Below, one piece after another: positions 7,422 through 16,294 of a DNA stretch of 16,296 nt. Position 1 is the stretch's first letter. Every line of letters begins with the position of its first letter. The notes under the pieces are model-generated. The model saw nothing but the letters and a program-made list of their open reading frames with translations, had not been told where the DNA came from and searched no databases. This DNA is from Flavobacteriales bacterium UBA5869 (GTDB lineage: Bacteria; Bacteroidota; Bacteroidia; Flavobacteriales_D; Crocinitomicaceae). The translations under genes and the position numbers were made by a program. Location: the NCBI GenBank assembly GCA_002432565.1, contig DJFP01000194.1:1-16296 (forward strand). Direction: 5' to 3'.

Positions 7422-10400
7422 TTACAAGGGTATAAAAAGTTGAACTTCCGTTCCGATAACCTGTCCGTTTTCGTCATACAAATCTACCATTTTGACTTCA
7501 TGTCCGCCCGAATTGGTACTCAACAAATCCAATCTTTCTTTTGTCACGTTGAAACCGCGCGACACATGTTGCGGTTCATTGCTGGACTGCTGATTTTTTC
7601 CGGCTGCTTCGCGGCCAATCCCGTTATCCCGGATTACACAGGTGATCCCATCGCTTTCTTCCCGGAACGAACAGGTAATTTTTCCTTTCCGGGAATCAGT
7701 TGCATCGAACTTGAAACCGTGTTTGATAGCATTTTCAACAAAAGGCTGAATGAGCATCGGAGGAATTTGAATGAAACTCGATTCCGTTTCCAAATCGACA
7801 ATGATCTCGTATTCGAAATGGTTTCCATTGCAAAACTGTTCAATTAACAGGTAATTTTCGAGCGTAGAAATCTCTTCTTCCAATGAAATGGTAGCATTCC
7901 GGGAATTGTCCAGAATCTGGCGCATTAAGCGGGAGAATTTCGCCAGGTAATAGCGAGCTTTTGTCTCGTTCTCTGTACCGATTAATCCCTGGATCGAATT
8001 GAGTGCATTGAAAATAAAGTGCGGATTCATCTGCAAACGCAGGGCTTTCTGTTCCAATTCCAGCATGTTACGGGCAAATTCCGCCTCTTTCTGTGCGGCT
8101 TCTGCTTTTGTCCGAACCCGTTTGGTCAGAAACTGAACGATTGCTAAAAGAATCAAGACTCCGACAAGAGTTTCCAATAAAATAAACAAGGTAGTTTTCC
8201 AAAACGGGGCGGCAATCGTAAATTCAATGCGTTCGGGAGTTTGATTGACAAAACCATCTTCATTCCGAGAGCGAAGTAAAAACACATACTTTCCGGGCGA
8301 CATGTTCGAATAGGTAATCCGTTGTTCTTTTGTCCAGGGCGACCACTTATTTTCGAAACCGCTCATTTTCCAGGAATATTCTACACCTTCCGGATTTTTG
8401 AGGTTGATTCCTTTGAAAATGAAACTCAGGTGATTTTGGTCATAGTCCAAATCAAAGGGCCGGTAAGTATTCCAGGGAAGAATGCTATTTGCAAAGCCCT
8501 TTGTACTCAAAGACTCATAAAACAACTGCACATCCAAAATACTCAAAATCGGTGCTGTTTTGTTCAATTGCAGATTCGACCGGTTATAGCAGCTCGCTCC
8601 GTTGATTGTCCCAAACCAAATTTTCCCGTCTTGATCTTTCCAAACGCTGTTTTGACAGGTTTCCACTCCCAAAAAACCGTCGCTTTTTCCGTAATGCCGC
8701 TTGTTTTTGATTTCCAGGTTTTCATTGAGATCAATCACATCCAACCCCGATTCCGAACCCAGAATCAGGTTTCCGCGCAGGTCGAACACCATCAGGTACA
8801 CATTCGACGAATGCAACCCTTCCAAGATACTGATTTTCTTGATGACTTTCAATTTCGTACCCACTGAAATGCAATTCACTCCTGCTCCGGCAGTTCCGAC
8901 CCAAATGCGGCCTTTGGAATCTTCCACAATGGATCTTATCGCATCCGAACTCAATCCGTTCGTTTTGGTCAAAACCCTGCTTTTCCCCGTTTCCGGATCG
9001 TAGCACGCCAACCCTGCTGATTCCGACCCATACCAAACCAACCCGCGGCTGTCCACATAAACGGATGTCAGGCGCATGTGAATGATTCCTTCCCGAACAG
9101 TCAGCACTTTAATTTTTTCCCCCTGGTCCGTGATACAAATTAATCCTGAGCCGGAAGTTGCTGCCCACAAGCGGTTTTTATTGTCACATACCATTTGGCG
9201 CACGTAATATTTGTGTGTCGGATCGATCCAGCTGAATCCACCGGCCGAGAGCATTCCGATTCCCTGACCTTCCGTCCCGAAATACATCAAGCCATCATGA
9301 TCTTCCGCAATGGCTTTCACTTTTATGGCTTCAAATCCATTTTGCAGGTTATGCTGGGAAAAACTTCCCTGGTCCAAAACGCTGACCCCGTTTTGTGCAG
9401 TTCCGAACCACAATTTCCCCGAATGGTCACGGAAGATTGAGTAGATAAAGTTTCCCCCCAACCCGGAGTTGGTGGAATAATGGGTAAACAGTTTCCCGGC
9501 AAACTGTGAAACCCCGCCTCCTGAAGTCCCGATCCACAAATCACCCCAATTATCCTTGATTACTGATCGAACATGGTTATTCCCGAGTCCGTTCTTCTCC
9601 GTATACAGAGTGAATTCTTTCGTATTCCGGTCTACCTGCACCAATCCGAGATTGAGCGTTGCCAGCCACACCGTTTGATGTTCGTCGATTAAAATATCGA
9701 AGACTGTCTGCTTGTAAAGTTCACGCTTCAGATCAATGCGGAAATAATCCTTCCGGTTGTAAACATACACGCCATCTCCATACGTTCCGATCCAAATAGC
9801 GCCTTGCTGATCTTCCGTAATGCATGTGATCGCATTTTTCATCACACGACTTCTCCCTCCGTGATCTGTCAGAATCCAGCTTCCGGTTCCGCCTGTCCTT
9901 TTCGCAGAAAAAAGTCCGTTGCCCGTTCCAAACCATAATTCTCCTGTTTTGTCAAAAAAAATAGCATTCACCGTGCGCTCTCCGATTCCAAGCGTATTGT
10001 TCAATGAACGGATCGAATCACCTGAAACCGTAAATATTCCATGATTGGTGGCTAACCAGATGTGTCCCAACACGTCTTCTGTCATATTAAACACCGCAAA
10101 ATGATTTCCGAAATCAGGTACTTTGATGGTTTCGAATTCTTTTCCATTGTATTTCGACAACCCATCATTCGTTCCGACCCAAAGTGTTTTATCGTGTCCC
10201 TGGTGCAGGGAATAAATGTAATTATTGACTAATCCCTGCTTGTCTGTATAGGATTGAAAGTTCTGTCCGTCGAAACGCGACAAACCACCACCTCTTGTTC
10301 CGAACCACAAATAACCTTTATGGTCCTGGAGTGAACAATACACCTGTGATTGGCCTAACCCGTTTTCCACCGAAAAATTTCGAAAGCTGGCCAATTGACC

Positions 10401-10469
10401 GAATCCGGTATTGATCGAGAACAGGAAAAGCAAGCACACTAAAAGTTGGTTATACCGCATGAATCTCAA
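7422..10469 (-). CDS. Reg_prop / Y_Y_Y sensor histidine kinase, LytS (HisKA_7TM-less) type
   Basis: This 1015-residue membrane sensor kinase pairs with the following LytTR regulator. It has a signal peptide (hydrophobic about 9-24, cleavage likely after GFG). About 14 propeller repeats of the form (I/V)WxGT..G(L/V) follow, enough for two seven-bladed Reg_prop beta-propellers, to about residue 640. A Y_Y_Y domain lies at about 670-755. One transmembrane helix is at about 759-781 and a basic/acidic coiled coil at 784-815. The phospho-acceptor is His817 in MNPHFIFNALNS, the hallmark of the LytS/His_kinase family. The HATPase domain has an N-box QPFVENAIKHG from 908 and a DNGIGR G-box. Unlike the Bacteroides hybrid HTCS proteins with the same sensor half, it has no fused receiver or AraC domain; output goes to the separate regulator. 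The propellers face the periplasm, and the ligand is unknown. The start is the first Met; Met4 is an alternative. Confidence 0.95.
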   Translation of the reverse strand: MRFMRYNQLLVCLLFLFSINTGFGQLASFRNFSVENGLGQSQVYCSLQDHKGYLWFGTRGGGLSRFDGQNFQSYTDKQGLVNNYIYSLHQGHDKTLWVGTNDGLSKYNGKEFETIKVPDFGNHFAVFNMTEDVLGHIWLATNHGIFTVSGDSIRSLNNTLGIGERTVNAIFFDKTGELWFGTGNGLFSAKRTGGTGSWILTDHGGRSRVMKNAITCITEDQQGAIWIGTYGDGVYVYNRKDYFRIDLKRELYKQTVFDILIDEHQTVWLATLNLGLVQVDRNTKEFTLYTEKNGLGNNHVRSVIKDNWGDLWIGTSGGGVSQFAGKLFTHYSTNSGLGGNFIYSIFRDHSGKLWFGTAQNGVSVLDQGSFSQHNLQNGFEAIKVKAIAEDHDGLMYFGTEGQGIGMLSAGGFSWIDPTHKYYVRQMVCDNKNRLWAATSGSGLICITDQGEKIKVLTVREGIIHMRLTSVYVDSRGLVWYGSESAGLACYDPETGKSRVLTKTNGLSSDAIRSIVEDSKGRIWVGTAGAGVNCISVGTKLKVIKKISILEGLHSSNVYLMVFDLRGNLILGSESGLDVIDLNENLEIKNKRHYGKSDGFLGVETCQNSVWKDQDGKIWFGTINGASCYNRSNLQLNKTAPILSILDVQLFYESLSTKGFANSILPWNTYRPFDLDYDQNHLSFIFKGINLKNPEGVEYSWKMSGFENKWSPWTKEQRITYSNMSPGKYVFLLRSRNEDGFVNQTPERIEFTIAAPFWKTTLFILLETLVGVLILLAIVQFLTKRVRTKAEAAQKEAEFARNMLELEQKALRLQMNPHFIFNALNSIQGLIGTENETKARYYLAKFSRLMRQILDNSRNATISLEEEISTLENYLLIEQFCNGNHFEYEIIVDLETESSFIQIPPMLIQPFVENAIKHGFKFDATDSRKGKITCSFREESDGITCVIRDNGIGREAAGKNQQSSNEPQHVSRGFNVTKERLDLLSTNSGGHEVKMVDLYDENGQVIGTEVQLFIPL

Positions 10470-10620
10470 AGAATTTGGTGTTGTTGAAATTACTAAATCC
10501 CTGCAAATAGTTGCTTTTTAAATAATCAAAAAGAGCACACACTTTTCACTACTTATTCAACGAATAATAAAGTGACCGGAATCCATTTGTTCCAAGCGGT
10601 TACTTTCAGTAAAAAAACCG
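10470..10620. promoter_or_regulatory. Divergent intergenic region, sensor kinase / pbpC
   Basis: This 151 bp AT-rich gap must hold promoters for the kinase operon (-) and pbpC (+). No full TAnnTTTG match was found on either strand; TACTTTCA at 10601-10608 on the + strand is only a partial one. TTCAACGAATAAT at 10556-10568 and AATAATCAAAA at 10521-10531 resemble strings upstream of the A2M gene. Confidence 0.4.
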
Positions 10621-12951
10621 ATGCGAGAACGACTTTTTTGGTGGAGGGAACAATACCGTTGGAAAAAACGGGCCATCAAACGTGTTTTATTTTACGGATT
10701 CCTGATCTGGTACATCCAGGCCTTGCCCTCCCGGTTGTTCAACGATCCTTACTCTACTGTTTTGGTTGGCAAAAACGGGAAATTGCTGGGAGCTCACATA
10801 GCAAAAGACGGACAATGGCGGTTTCCTCCGAGCAATAAAACTCCGCACAAAATTGCAGTTTGTTTGGTCACATTTGAGGACAAGAACTTTTACTATCATG
10901 CCGGAGCAAGTATAAAAGGTATTTGCCGTGCATTTTACCAAAACATCACTCGGGGGAAAATTGTCAGCGGCGGCAGCACCATTACCCAACAGGTCGTTCG
11001 CTTGATGCGGAAAAATCCTTCACGGACCTATTCCGAAAAAATACATGAAATACTACTGGCAACACGCTTAGAATTCAGCTATTCGAAAGAAGAGATTCTC
11101 AATTTGTATACGGCAAATGCCCCGTTTGGAAATAATGTGGTCGGAATTGATGCCGCATCCTGGCGTTATTTTGGTCGCGCTCCGGAAAACCTGAGCTGGG
11201 CGGAAAGTGCAACTTTAGCGGTACTTCCGAATGCTCCGGGACTTATTTATCCCGGAAAAAACCACAAAAGTTTGCTTAAAAAGCGGAACAGGCTGCTAAA
11301 AATGCTTTACGAACAAGGGGAAATTGACAAATTGAATTATCACCTTGCTTTAGAAGAGCCGCTTCCCGACAAACCACTTGCCCTTCCACAAGAAGCTCCG
11401 CACTTACTGCAGCGCTGCATCATGCATGGTCAAAAAGGACAATTGATCCGGTCAACGATTCGCGAAGAAATTCAAACGATGGTAAACAATGAAACCGAGC
11501 AATACGCGCTTCGCATGAATGAATACGGAGTTTTCAATGCAGCAGTTTTGATCACTTCCGTTGAAACCGGAGAAGTCGTTGCTTATAAAGGAAATTTAAA
11601 CAACTCAGAAGGTGATCATGCTTATGATGTAGACTGCATCCAGGCCTCTAGAAGCACCGGAAGTATTTTGAAACCTTTGCTTTATGCCAAGTCGATGGAA
11701 TCCGGTTTAATTACTCCGAAGCAATTGTTATGTGATTTCCCTTCCCGTTTCGGCACATTCGCCCCAAATAATTTCAACCGCCAATTCTCTGGAGCGCTTC
11801 CGGCCAATAAAGCTTTATCGAAAAGTTTGAATATTCCAATGGTTTTTCTTTTACGCGAATACGGTCAGGCAAAATTCCACAACGATCTCAAGCAATTCGG
11901 ATTCCGGAATATGAATAAAAATTCAGGTCATTATGGCTTGTCTTTGATCCTGGGCGGTGCAGAAGCATCCGTTTGGGAGATCAATGCCTGCTACAATTCC
12001 ATGGCTCAGCATCTCCAAAATCCCAATCCTTCCAAAATTCATTATGTCGGAACTGCCGAAAATACCCCCAAGTTACACCTGGACAAAGCCTGCATATACA
12101 CCACATTCGATGCCCTGATTGATGTAAACCGTCCGGACGAAGAAAATAATTGGCGCGCTTTTGAATCCTCCCAAAAAATATCCTGGAAAACAGGAACCAG
12201 CTTCGGATTCCGGGATGCCTGGGCGGTTGGTGTTACACCAAAATACGTTGTTTCGGTTTGGGTAGGAAATGCAGACGGAGAAGGAAGACCCGGATTAACC
12301 GGCGTAAAAGCCGCTGCTCCGCTGTTGTTCGCCATTTTCAGAAACCTCGATTCTCCACGGAAATGGTTTTCAAAACCTTCAGCAAATATGACCAGAACTG
12401 AGATTTGCAATGAAAGCGGTCAGATTTCGAATCGTCATTGCGAGCATACCCATTACGAATACGTTCCCTCAAGCTGTTTGATCAGTAAGAACTGTTCCTA
12501 TCATCAATTGGTCCATTTAAACAAAGAAGAAACATTCCGGGTGAACGCGGATTGTGAGGCAAGTGGAAATATCATCCATAAGTCGTGGTTTATTTTACCT
12601 CCAAGTATGGAGAAATATTATGTGCAGCAAAATCCGAACTATCATTCGGTTCCCCCTTTCGATCCGAAATGCACTTCCAACAGACCGGAAAATATAATGA
12701 GTTTCATTTATCCAAAACGGCAAACACGCATTTACATTCCGCGCGAATTGAATGGCTTACGAGGTAAAGTCATTTTTGAAGTGGCGCATACCCGGCAAAA
12801 CAGCGTTCTTTATTGGCACATCGATGAAGAATTTATCGGCTCTACTTCAGATATCCATCAAATCTCTGTTCAACCTGAAAAGGGCAAACACCAGGTGACA
12901 GTAGTGGATGAAACGGGTGTTTTATTAACCGAATCGTTTGAAGTTCTTTAG
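10621..12951 (+). CDS. pbpC: Penicillin-binding protein 1C (bifunctional class A PBP)
   Basis: This 776-residue inner-membrane enzyme polymerises lipid II and carries a transpeptidase fold. A short membrane anchor lies at about 19-35. The GT51 glycosyltransferase domain follows, with the catalytic Glu86 in FEDKNFYYH and GGSTITQQ at 117-124. The segment APFGNN..GIDAASWRYFG is the PBP1C-type version of that domain's end. The transpeptidase domain has Ser348-xx-Lys351 (TGSILKP), SLN at 402-404 and KTGT at 523-526, so all three active-site motifs are intact. A Cys-rich linker (596, 607, 619, 625) leads to a BiPBP_C domain at about 690-776, typical of PBP1C. E. coli PBP1C is mainly a glycosyltransferase and its gene neighbours an A2M gene; here the A2M gene lies about 4.9 kb upstream on the same strand. 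The ATG at 10621 is chosen because it gives a short basic cytoplasmic tail before the anchor. It is transcribed away from the sensor kinase. Confidence 0.95.
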   Translation: MRERLFWWREQYRWKKRAIKRVLFYGFLIWYIQALPSRLFNDPYSTVLVGKNGKLLGAHIAKDGQWRFPPSNKTPHKIAVCLVTFEDKNFYYHAGASIKGICRAFYQNITRGKIVSGGSTITQQVVRLMRKNPSRTYSEKIHEILLATRLEFSYSKEEILNLYTANAPFGNNVVGIDAASWRYFGRAPENLSWAESATLAVLPNAPGLIYPGKNHKSLLKKRNRLLKMLYEQGEIDKLNYHLALEEPLPDKPLALPQEAPHLLQRCIMHGQKGQLIRSTIREEIQTMVNNETEQYALRMNEYGVFNAAVLITSVETGEVVAYKGNLNNSEGDHAYDVDCIQASRSTGSILKPLLYAKSMESGLITPKQLLCDFPSRFGTFAPNNFNRQFSGALPANKALSKSLNIPMVFLLREYGQAKFHNDLKQFGFRNMNKNSGHYGLSLILGGAEASVWEINACYNSMAQHLQNPNPSKIHYVGTAENTPKLHLDKACIYTTFDALIDVNRPDEENNWRAFESSQKISWKTGTSFGFRDAWAVGVTPKYVVSVWVGNADGEGRPGLTGVKAAAPLLFAIFRNLDSPRKWFSKPSANMTRTEICNESGQISNRHCEHTHYEYVPSSCLISKNCSYHQLVHLNKEETFRVNADCEASGNIIHKSWFILPPSMEKYYVQQNPNYHSVPPFDPKCTSNRPENIMSFIYPKRQTRIYIPRELNGLRGKVIFEVAHTRQNSVLYWHIDEEFIGSTSDIHQISVQPEKGKHQVTVVDETGVLLTESFEVL

Positions 12952-12969
12952 TACTCATCAGCCAAAAAC

Positions 12970-13007
12970 AACTGTTTAATCCATGAAAGCTACAGTTAAG
13001 GTTTTTT
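12970..13007 (+). terminator. Possible weak terminator after pbpC
   Basis: A 6 bp inverted repeat (AACTGT at 12970-12975, ACAGTT at 12992-12997) with a 16-base loop is followed four bases later by six T. The stem is short and the loop long, so termination may be inefficient and the next small gene could be partly read through. Confidence 0.3.
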
Positions 13008-13067
13008 AGGGATTTTAATTACAACCATCCAACTATTCCTGCGTTAATTCAAAAAGAAAACAACGCT

Positions 13068-13075
13068 AAACTTTG
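13068..13075 (+). promoter_or_regulatory. Possible -7 promoter element of the small gene
   Basis: AAACTTTG matches the Bacteroidota -7 consensus TAnnTTTG at five of six fixed positions, and TA occurs one base further upstream. It ends six bases before the ATG at 13082, so a transcript from it would be leaderless or nearly so. No clear TTG lies at the -33 distance. Confidence 0.25.
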
Positions 13076-13081
13076 TCAATC

Positions 13082-13387
13082 ATGAACGTTACAACGATTA
13101 ATCAACTGGAAACATACAAGGCTATCGAAGCAGTTTGTGTGAGCAACCATTCTTGTTGGACCCATGTCAAAGAGTTTCGCGGGGCATTTTCGCGGTTCGC
13201 GTTAAAAGTTGCCCAATTGGATCTGTTATCTGAAAACGGAAATCCTTCATTAAATCCTCGTTTGGAGTATTTGATCAAAGAGATTGAACAGATTTTGAAG
13301 ACACATTTCGACCGTTACTTCGATTATTTACAACAGAAGAACAGCGAAATCTATCAAGTTTATCAAGGCATTCGGAGAAGCAGCTAA
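13082..13387 (+). CDS. Small hypothetical protein, 101 residues
   Basis: I do not recognise this protein. From the ATG at 13082 it has 101 residues, no signal peptide and no membrane segment, so it is probably cytoplasmic. Composition suggests mostly alpha helix: an N-terminal part with Cys19, His23, Cys25 and Trp26, then a loop (ENGNPSLNPR), then a long amphipathic charged helix rich in Glu, Lys, Tyr and Phe that ends in Arg. The Cys-x3-His-x-Cys spacing is suggestive of a metal or redox site, but two Cys and one His alone prove nothing. A TTG three codons upstream is in frame but a less likely start. The frame is the only open one in a gap that ends with a clear terminator, which supports a real gene. 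It stands between pbpC and the oppositely oriented valS, and no functional link follows from this. Confidence 0.65.
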   Translation: MNVTTINQLETYKAIEAVCVSNHSCWTHVKEFRGAFSRFALKVAQLDLLSENGNPSLNPRLEYLIKEIEQILKTHFDRYFDYLQQKNSEIYQVYQGIRRSS

Positions 13388-13491
13388 TTGGTTTTTATCT
13401 ATCACGTTTTGTAGCGCAGGATTGATAGGTAAACCATGCTTCTTCCGATTTATTCGAATACCATATATTTTATTAATTGGTCCGTGGTTAA

Positions 13492-13529
13492 AACAAAAAG
13501 GTTGAAATTTTCATTTCAACCTTTTTGTT
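13492..13529. terminator. Bidirectional terminator between the small gene and valS
   Basis: A perfect 17 bp inverted repeat (arms 13492-13508 and 13513-13529) with the four-base loop TTTC. The arms begin AACAAAAAGG and end CCTTTTTGTT, giving a T run after the stem on either strand. It lies 17 bases beyond the end of valS and about 100 bases beyond the end of the small gene, as expected for a shared terminator of convergent genes. Confidence 0.92.
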
Positions 13530-13546
13530 ATTTTGAATTAGCATTT

Positions 13547-16174
13547 TCAATTCAAACTTGCCAGTTTTTCTTCCAAAATGGCAATCTTCTGTAAAGCATC
13601 TGCTTCTTTTTTGCGCTCATTGGCCAAAACCTGCTCAGGCGCACCGTTCACGAATTTCTCGTTCCCCAGTTTACCCTGAACACTTTTCAGGAATCCTTTC
13701 GTATAGTTCAATTCTTCTTCCATTTTCTCCTTTTCTGCGGATACATCAATTGCTTCTCCAAAAGGAATGAAGTACTCATTGGACTGAACCAGGAACGAGT
13801 TAGCATTAGCTACCTTATCCGTTGTGTACTCCATCAAAGAAAGATTCCCCATTTTCAGGATCACCGGATCAAAAGCAGGATCGATCTCATTATTCTTCTT
13901 AACGAACAACTCAATACGAACTTTGTTAGCGATGTTATTTTTCTTACGGATGTTGCGGATATTAGTAACTACATCTTCGGCAATAATAAACTGTTTCAAT
14001 ACAGAATCGTCATAAGCTTCTGCTACGGGCCACTTTGCAATGATGATATCCTCACCTTCTTTGCGTTCTCTCAGCAAGTGCCACAATTCCTCGGCAACGA
14101 ACGGGGTAAACGGCTGAAGCAGGCACAACAATTTCTCAAAGAAAACAATGGTTTGATCCATTGTTGCCTGATCGATCGGTTGTTCGTAACCCGGTTTAAT
14201 CATTTCCAGATACCAGGCACAGAAATCATCCCACACCAATTTATAAATTGCCATCAATGCTTCGGAAATTTTGAATTTTGCCATCAATTCATTGATATTC
14301 TCCAATTCCTGGTTGAAACGTGCGTTGAACCATTCAATTGCTTTGACGGAAGCTTTTGGCTGTTCGATCGGTTTTACTTCCCAACCTTTCACCAAACGGG
14401 CTGCATTCCAGATCTTATTGGTGAAGTTTCTTCCCTGTTCGCACTGACTGGAATCGAAAGGCAAATCATTTCCTGCCGGAGAAGAGATCAAAATACCCAA
14501 ACGAACACCGTCTGCTCCGTATTTTTCGATCAATTCAATCGGATCCGGAGAATTCCCAAGTGATTTGGACATTTTACGACCTAGTTTATCGCGAACGATT
14601 CCGGTATAATATACATTCCTGAAAGGCAATTCTCCCATGTATTCGTAACCCGCAATGATCATACGGGCAACCCAGAAGAACATAATTTCCGGAGCAGTTA
14701 CCAAATCGTTTGTCGGATAGTAATACTTGATCTCTTTGTTCCCGGGCTGAGTCAATCCGTTAAACACGGAAATTGGCCATAACCAGGAAGAGAACCAGGT
14801 ATCCAATACGTCTTCATCTTGTTTCAAGTCGGATGCAGTAAGTGCTTTTCCAGCTTTCTGGGAAGCCAAAACAACGGCCTCTTCACTGGTTTTTGCAATC
14901 ACGAAATCTTCCGAACCTTCCCCGAAATACCATGCAGGAATGCGATGTCCCCACCATAACTGACGGGAAATACACCAATCCTTCACATTTTCCATCCAGT
15001 GACGGTAAGTATTCTTGAACTTATCCGGGTGGAACGAAATATTCCCGTTCATTACGTTTTCCAAAGCAGGCTGCGCCAATTCTTTCATCGACACAAACCA
15101 CTGCAGAGACAAACGCGGCTCAATCACACAATTTGTTCTTTCGGAATAACCGATTTTATTGATGTGATCTTCTACCTTCACCAAGTATCCCTTGTCGTCC
15201 AGTTCTTTCGCAATTTCCTTACGAACATCGAAACGGTCCATACCTGCATAGTGCAGACCATTTTCGTTTACAATCCCATTATCATTGAAAATATCAATGG
15301 TTTCCAGATCGTATTTCTTCCCTAATTCGTAGTCATTTACATCGTGAGCAGGAGTTACTTTCAAACAACCTGTCCCGAATTCCATTTCTACGTATTCGTC
15401 ACAAATAATCGGAACGGTACGGTTCGCAATAGGAACAATTGCGTGTTTCCCGTGCAAATGCTTGTATCGTTCGTCATCCGGGTGAATACATATTGCAGAA
15501 TCCCCCAAAATCGTTTCCGGACGAGTGGTTGCAATTGTCAGCCACTGATCATCTGTTCCGGCTACTTTGTAACGCACATGGAACAATTTTGAGTTTACCT
15601 CTTTATGGATTACTTCTTCATCGGAAAGTGCTGTGCGTGCTTCCGGATCCCAATTGATCATGCGCACACCGCGGTAAATCTTTCCTTTATTAAACAAGTC
15701 GATGAATACACCAATTACCGAGTCCGAATACTCCGGATCCATCGTAAAAGCAGTTCTTTCCCAATCGCAGGAAGCACCGAGCTTGCGCAATTGCTGCAAG
15801 ATGATTCCTCCGTACTGCTCTTTCCATTCGAAAGCATGCTTCAGGAATTCATCACGCGTTAAGTCTGATTTTTTAATGCCTTGTTCTCTTAATCGATGAA
15901 CAACTTTTGCTTCCGTAGCAATAGATGCATGGTCCGTTCCCGGAACCCAGCATGCATTCTTACCTTCCATTCGCGCTTTACGAACCAATACGTCCTGAAT
16001 GGTATTATTCAACATGTGTCCCATGTGTAAGACTCCCGTTACATTCGGCGGAGGAATGACGACGGTAAACGGCTCACGATCATCTGGTTCTGAATGAAAG
16101 TAACCCTTAGCCATCCAATGGCTGTACCATCGTTCTTCTGCTGAACGGGGTTCGTACGTTTTTGGAATTTCCAT
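13547..16174 (-). CDS. valS: Valyl-tRNA synthetase
   Basis: This class Ia aminoacyl-tRNA synthetase charges tRNA-Val in the cytoplasm and edits mis-activated Thr. From the chosen start it has 875 residues. The N-terminal Rossmann part has [13 protein letters not shown] with the HIGH-type motif HMGH at 50-53. The CP1 editing insertion lies at about 190-340, including [10 protein letters not shown]. The second signature KMSKS is at 534-538, and [10 protein letters not shown] precedes it as in ValRS. The anticodon-binding helical domain follows at about 600-750, and the C-terminal ValRS coiled-coil arm at about 808-875 is rich in Lys and Glu. An in-frame ATG eight codons upstream (16198) would add SGFKNNN. 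I prefer 16174 because the protein then begins MEIPKTYEP, as I would expect for the family, and it follows the A-rich AAAAACAACAAC. A promoter lies upstream and a strong terminator downstream, so it appears to be a single-gene transcript. Confidence 0.97.
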   Translation of the reverse strand: MEIPKTYEPRSAEERWYSHWMAKGYFHSEPDDREPFTVVIPPPNVTGVLHMGHMLNNTIQDVLVRKARMEGKNACWVPGTDHASIATEAKVVHRLREQGIKKSDLTRDEFLKHAFEWKEQYGGIILQQLRKLGASCDWERTAFTMDPEYSDSVIGVFIDLFNKGKIYRGVRMINWDPEARTALSDEEVIHKEVNSKLFHVRYKVAGTDDQWLTIATTRPETILGDSAICIHPDDERYKHLHGKHAIVPIANRTVPIICDEYVEMEFGTGCLKVTPAHDVNDYELGKKYDLETIDIFNDNGIVNENGLHYAGMDRFDVRKEIAKELDDKGYLVKVEDHINKIGYSERTNCVIEPRLSLQWFVSMKELAQPALENVMNGNISFHPDKFKNTYRHWMENVKDWCISRQLWWGHRIPAWYFGEGSEDFVIAKTSEEAVVLASQKAGKALTASDLKQDEDVLDTWFSSWLWPISVFNGLTQPGNKEIKYYYPTNDLVTAPEIMFFWVARMIIAGYEYMGELPFRNVYYTGIVRDKLGRKMSKSLGNSPDPIELIEKYGADGVRLGILISSPAGNDLPFDSSQCEQGRNFTNKIWNAARLVKGWEVKPIEQPKASVKAIEWFNARFNQELENINELMAKFKISEALMAIYKLVWDDFCAWYLEMIKPGYEQPIDQATMDQTIVFFEKLLCLLQPFTPFVAEELWHLLRERKEGEDIIIAKWPVAEAYDDSVLKQFIIAEDVVTNIRNIRKKNNIANKVRIELFVKKNNEIDPAFDPVILKMGNLSLMEYTTDKVANANSFLVQSNEYFIPFGEAIDVSAEKEKMEEELNYTKGFLKSVQGKLGNEKFVNGAPEQVLANERKKEADALQKIAILEEKLASLN

Positions 16175-16264
16175 GTTGTTGTTTTTAAATCCTGACATTC
16201 ATCGTCAGGGTTAATTTTTATTTATTTAAGTTGCAACGCTTGGGCTAAAGCTTCAGCGAAGGCA

Positions 16265-16294
16265 CAAAGGTACTAAAATGAGGTGATTTATCAA
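16265..16294 (-). promoter_or_regulatory. valS promoter (Bacteroidota type)
   Basis: On the minus strand, TTG (16294-16292), a 19-base spacer, then TACCTTTG (16272-16265) is a full match to the Bacteroidota TTG / TAnnTTTG promoter. Transcription would begin near 16259, giving a leader of roughly 85 bases before the ATG at 16174. The leader has only short self-complementary stretches, such as CTTC-GCT-GAAG, and no recognisable T-box or riboswitch. Confidence 0.75.

Noticed and set aside
8322..8867. 181-codon open frame on the + strand
   Set aside because: Antisense to the propeller and Y_Y_Y part of the kinase; no recognisable domain.
10470..10620. LytTR binding-site pair in the kinase/pbpC gap
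   Set aside because: I looked for two direct repeats of the LytTR type (GTT core with 12-13 base spacing) and found none that matched well.
10572..10838. 88-codon open frame overlapping the start of pbpC
   Set aside because: It is out of frame with pbpC, which has all its domains intact from 10621.
13073..13081. TTG start for the small gene
   Set aside because: The ATG at 13082 is in frame three codons later and is the ordinary start; the TTG overlaps the possible promoter element.
14078..14563. 161-codon open frame on the + strand
   Set aside because: Lies wholly antisense to valS, whose motifs and length are certain; the translation is rich in Phe, Cys, His and Gln as expected of an antisense shadow.
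16265..16294. T-box leader for valS
   Set aside because: No specifier or antiterminator structure is visible, and T-boxes are not expected in Bacteroidota.
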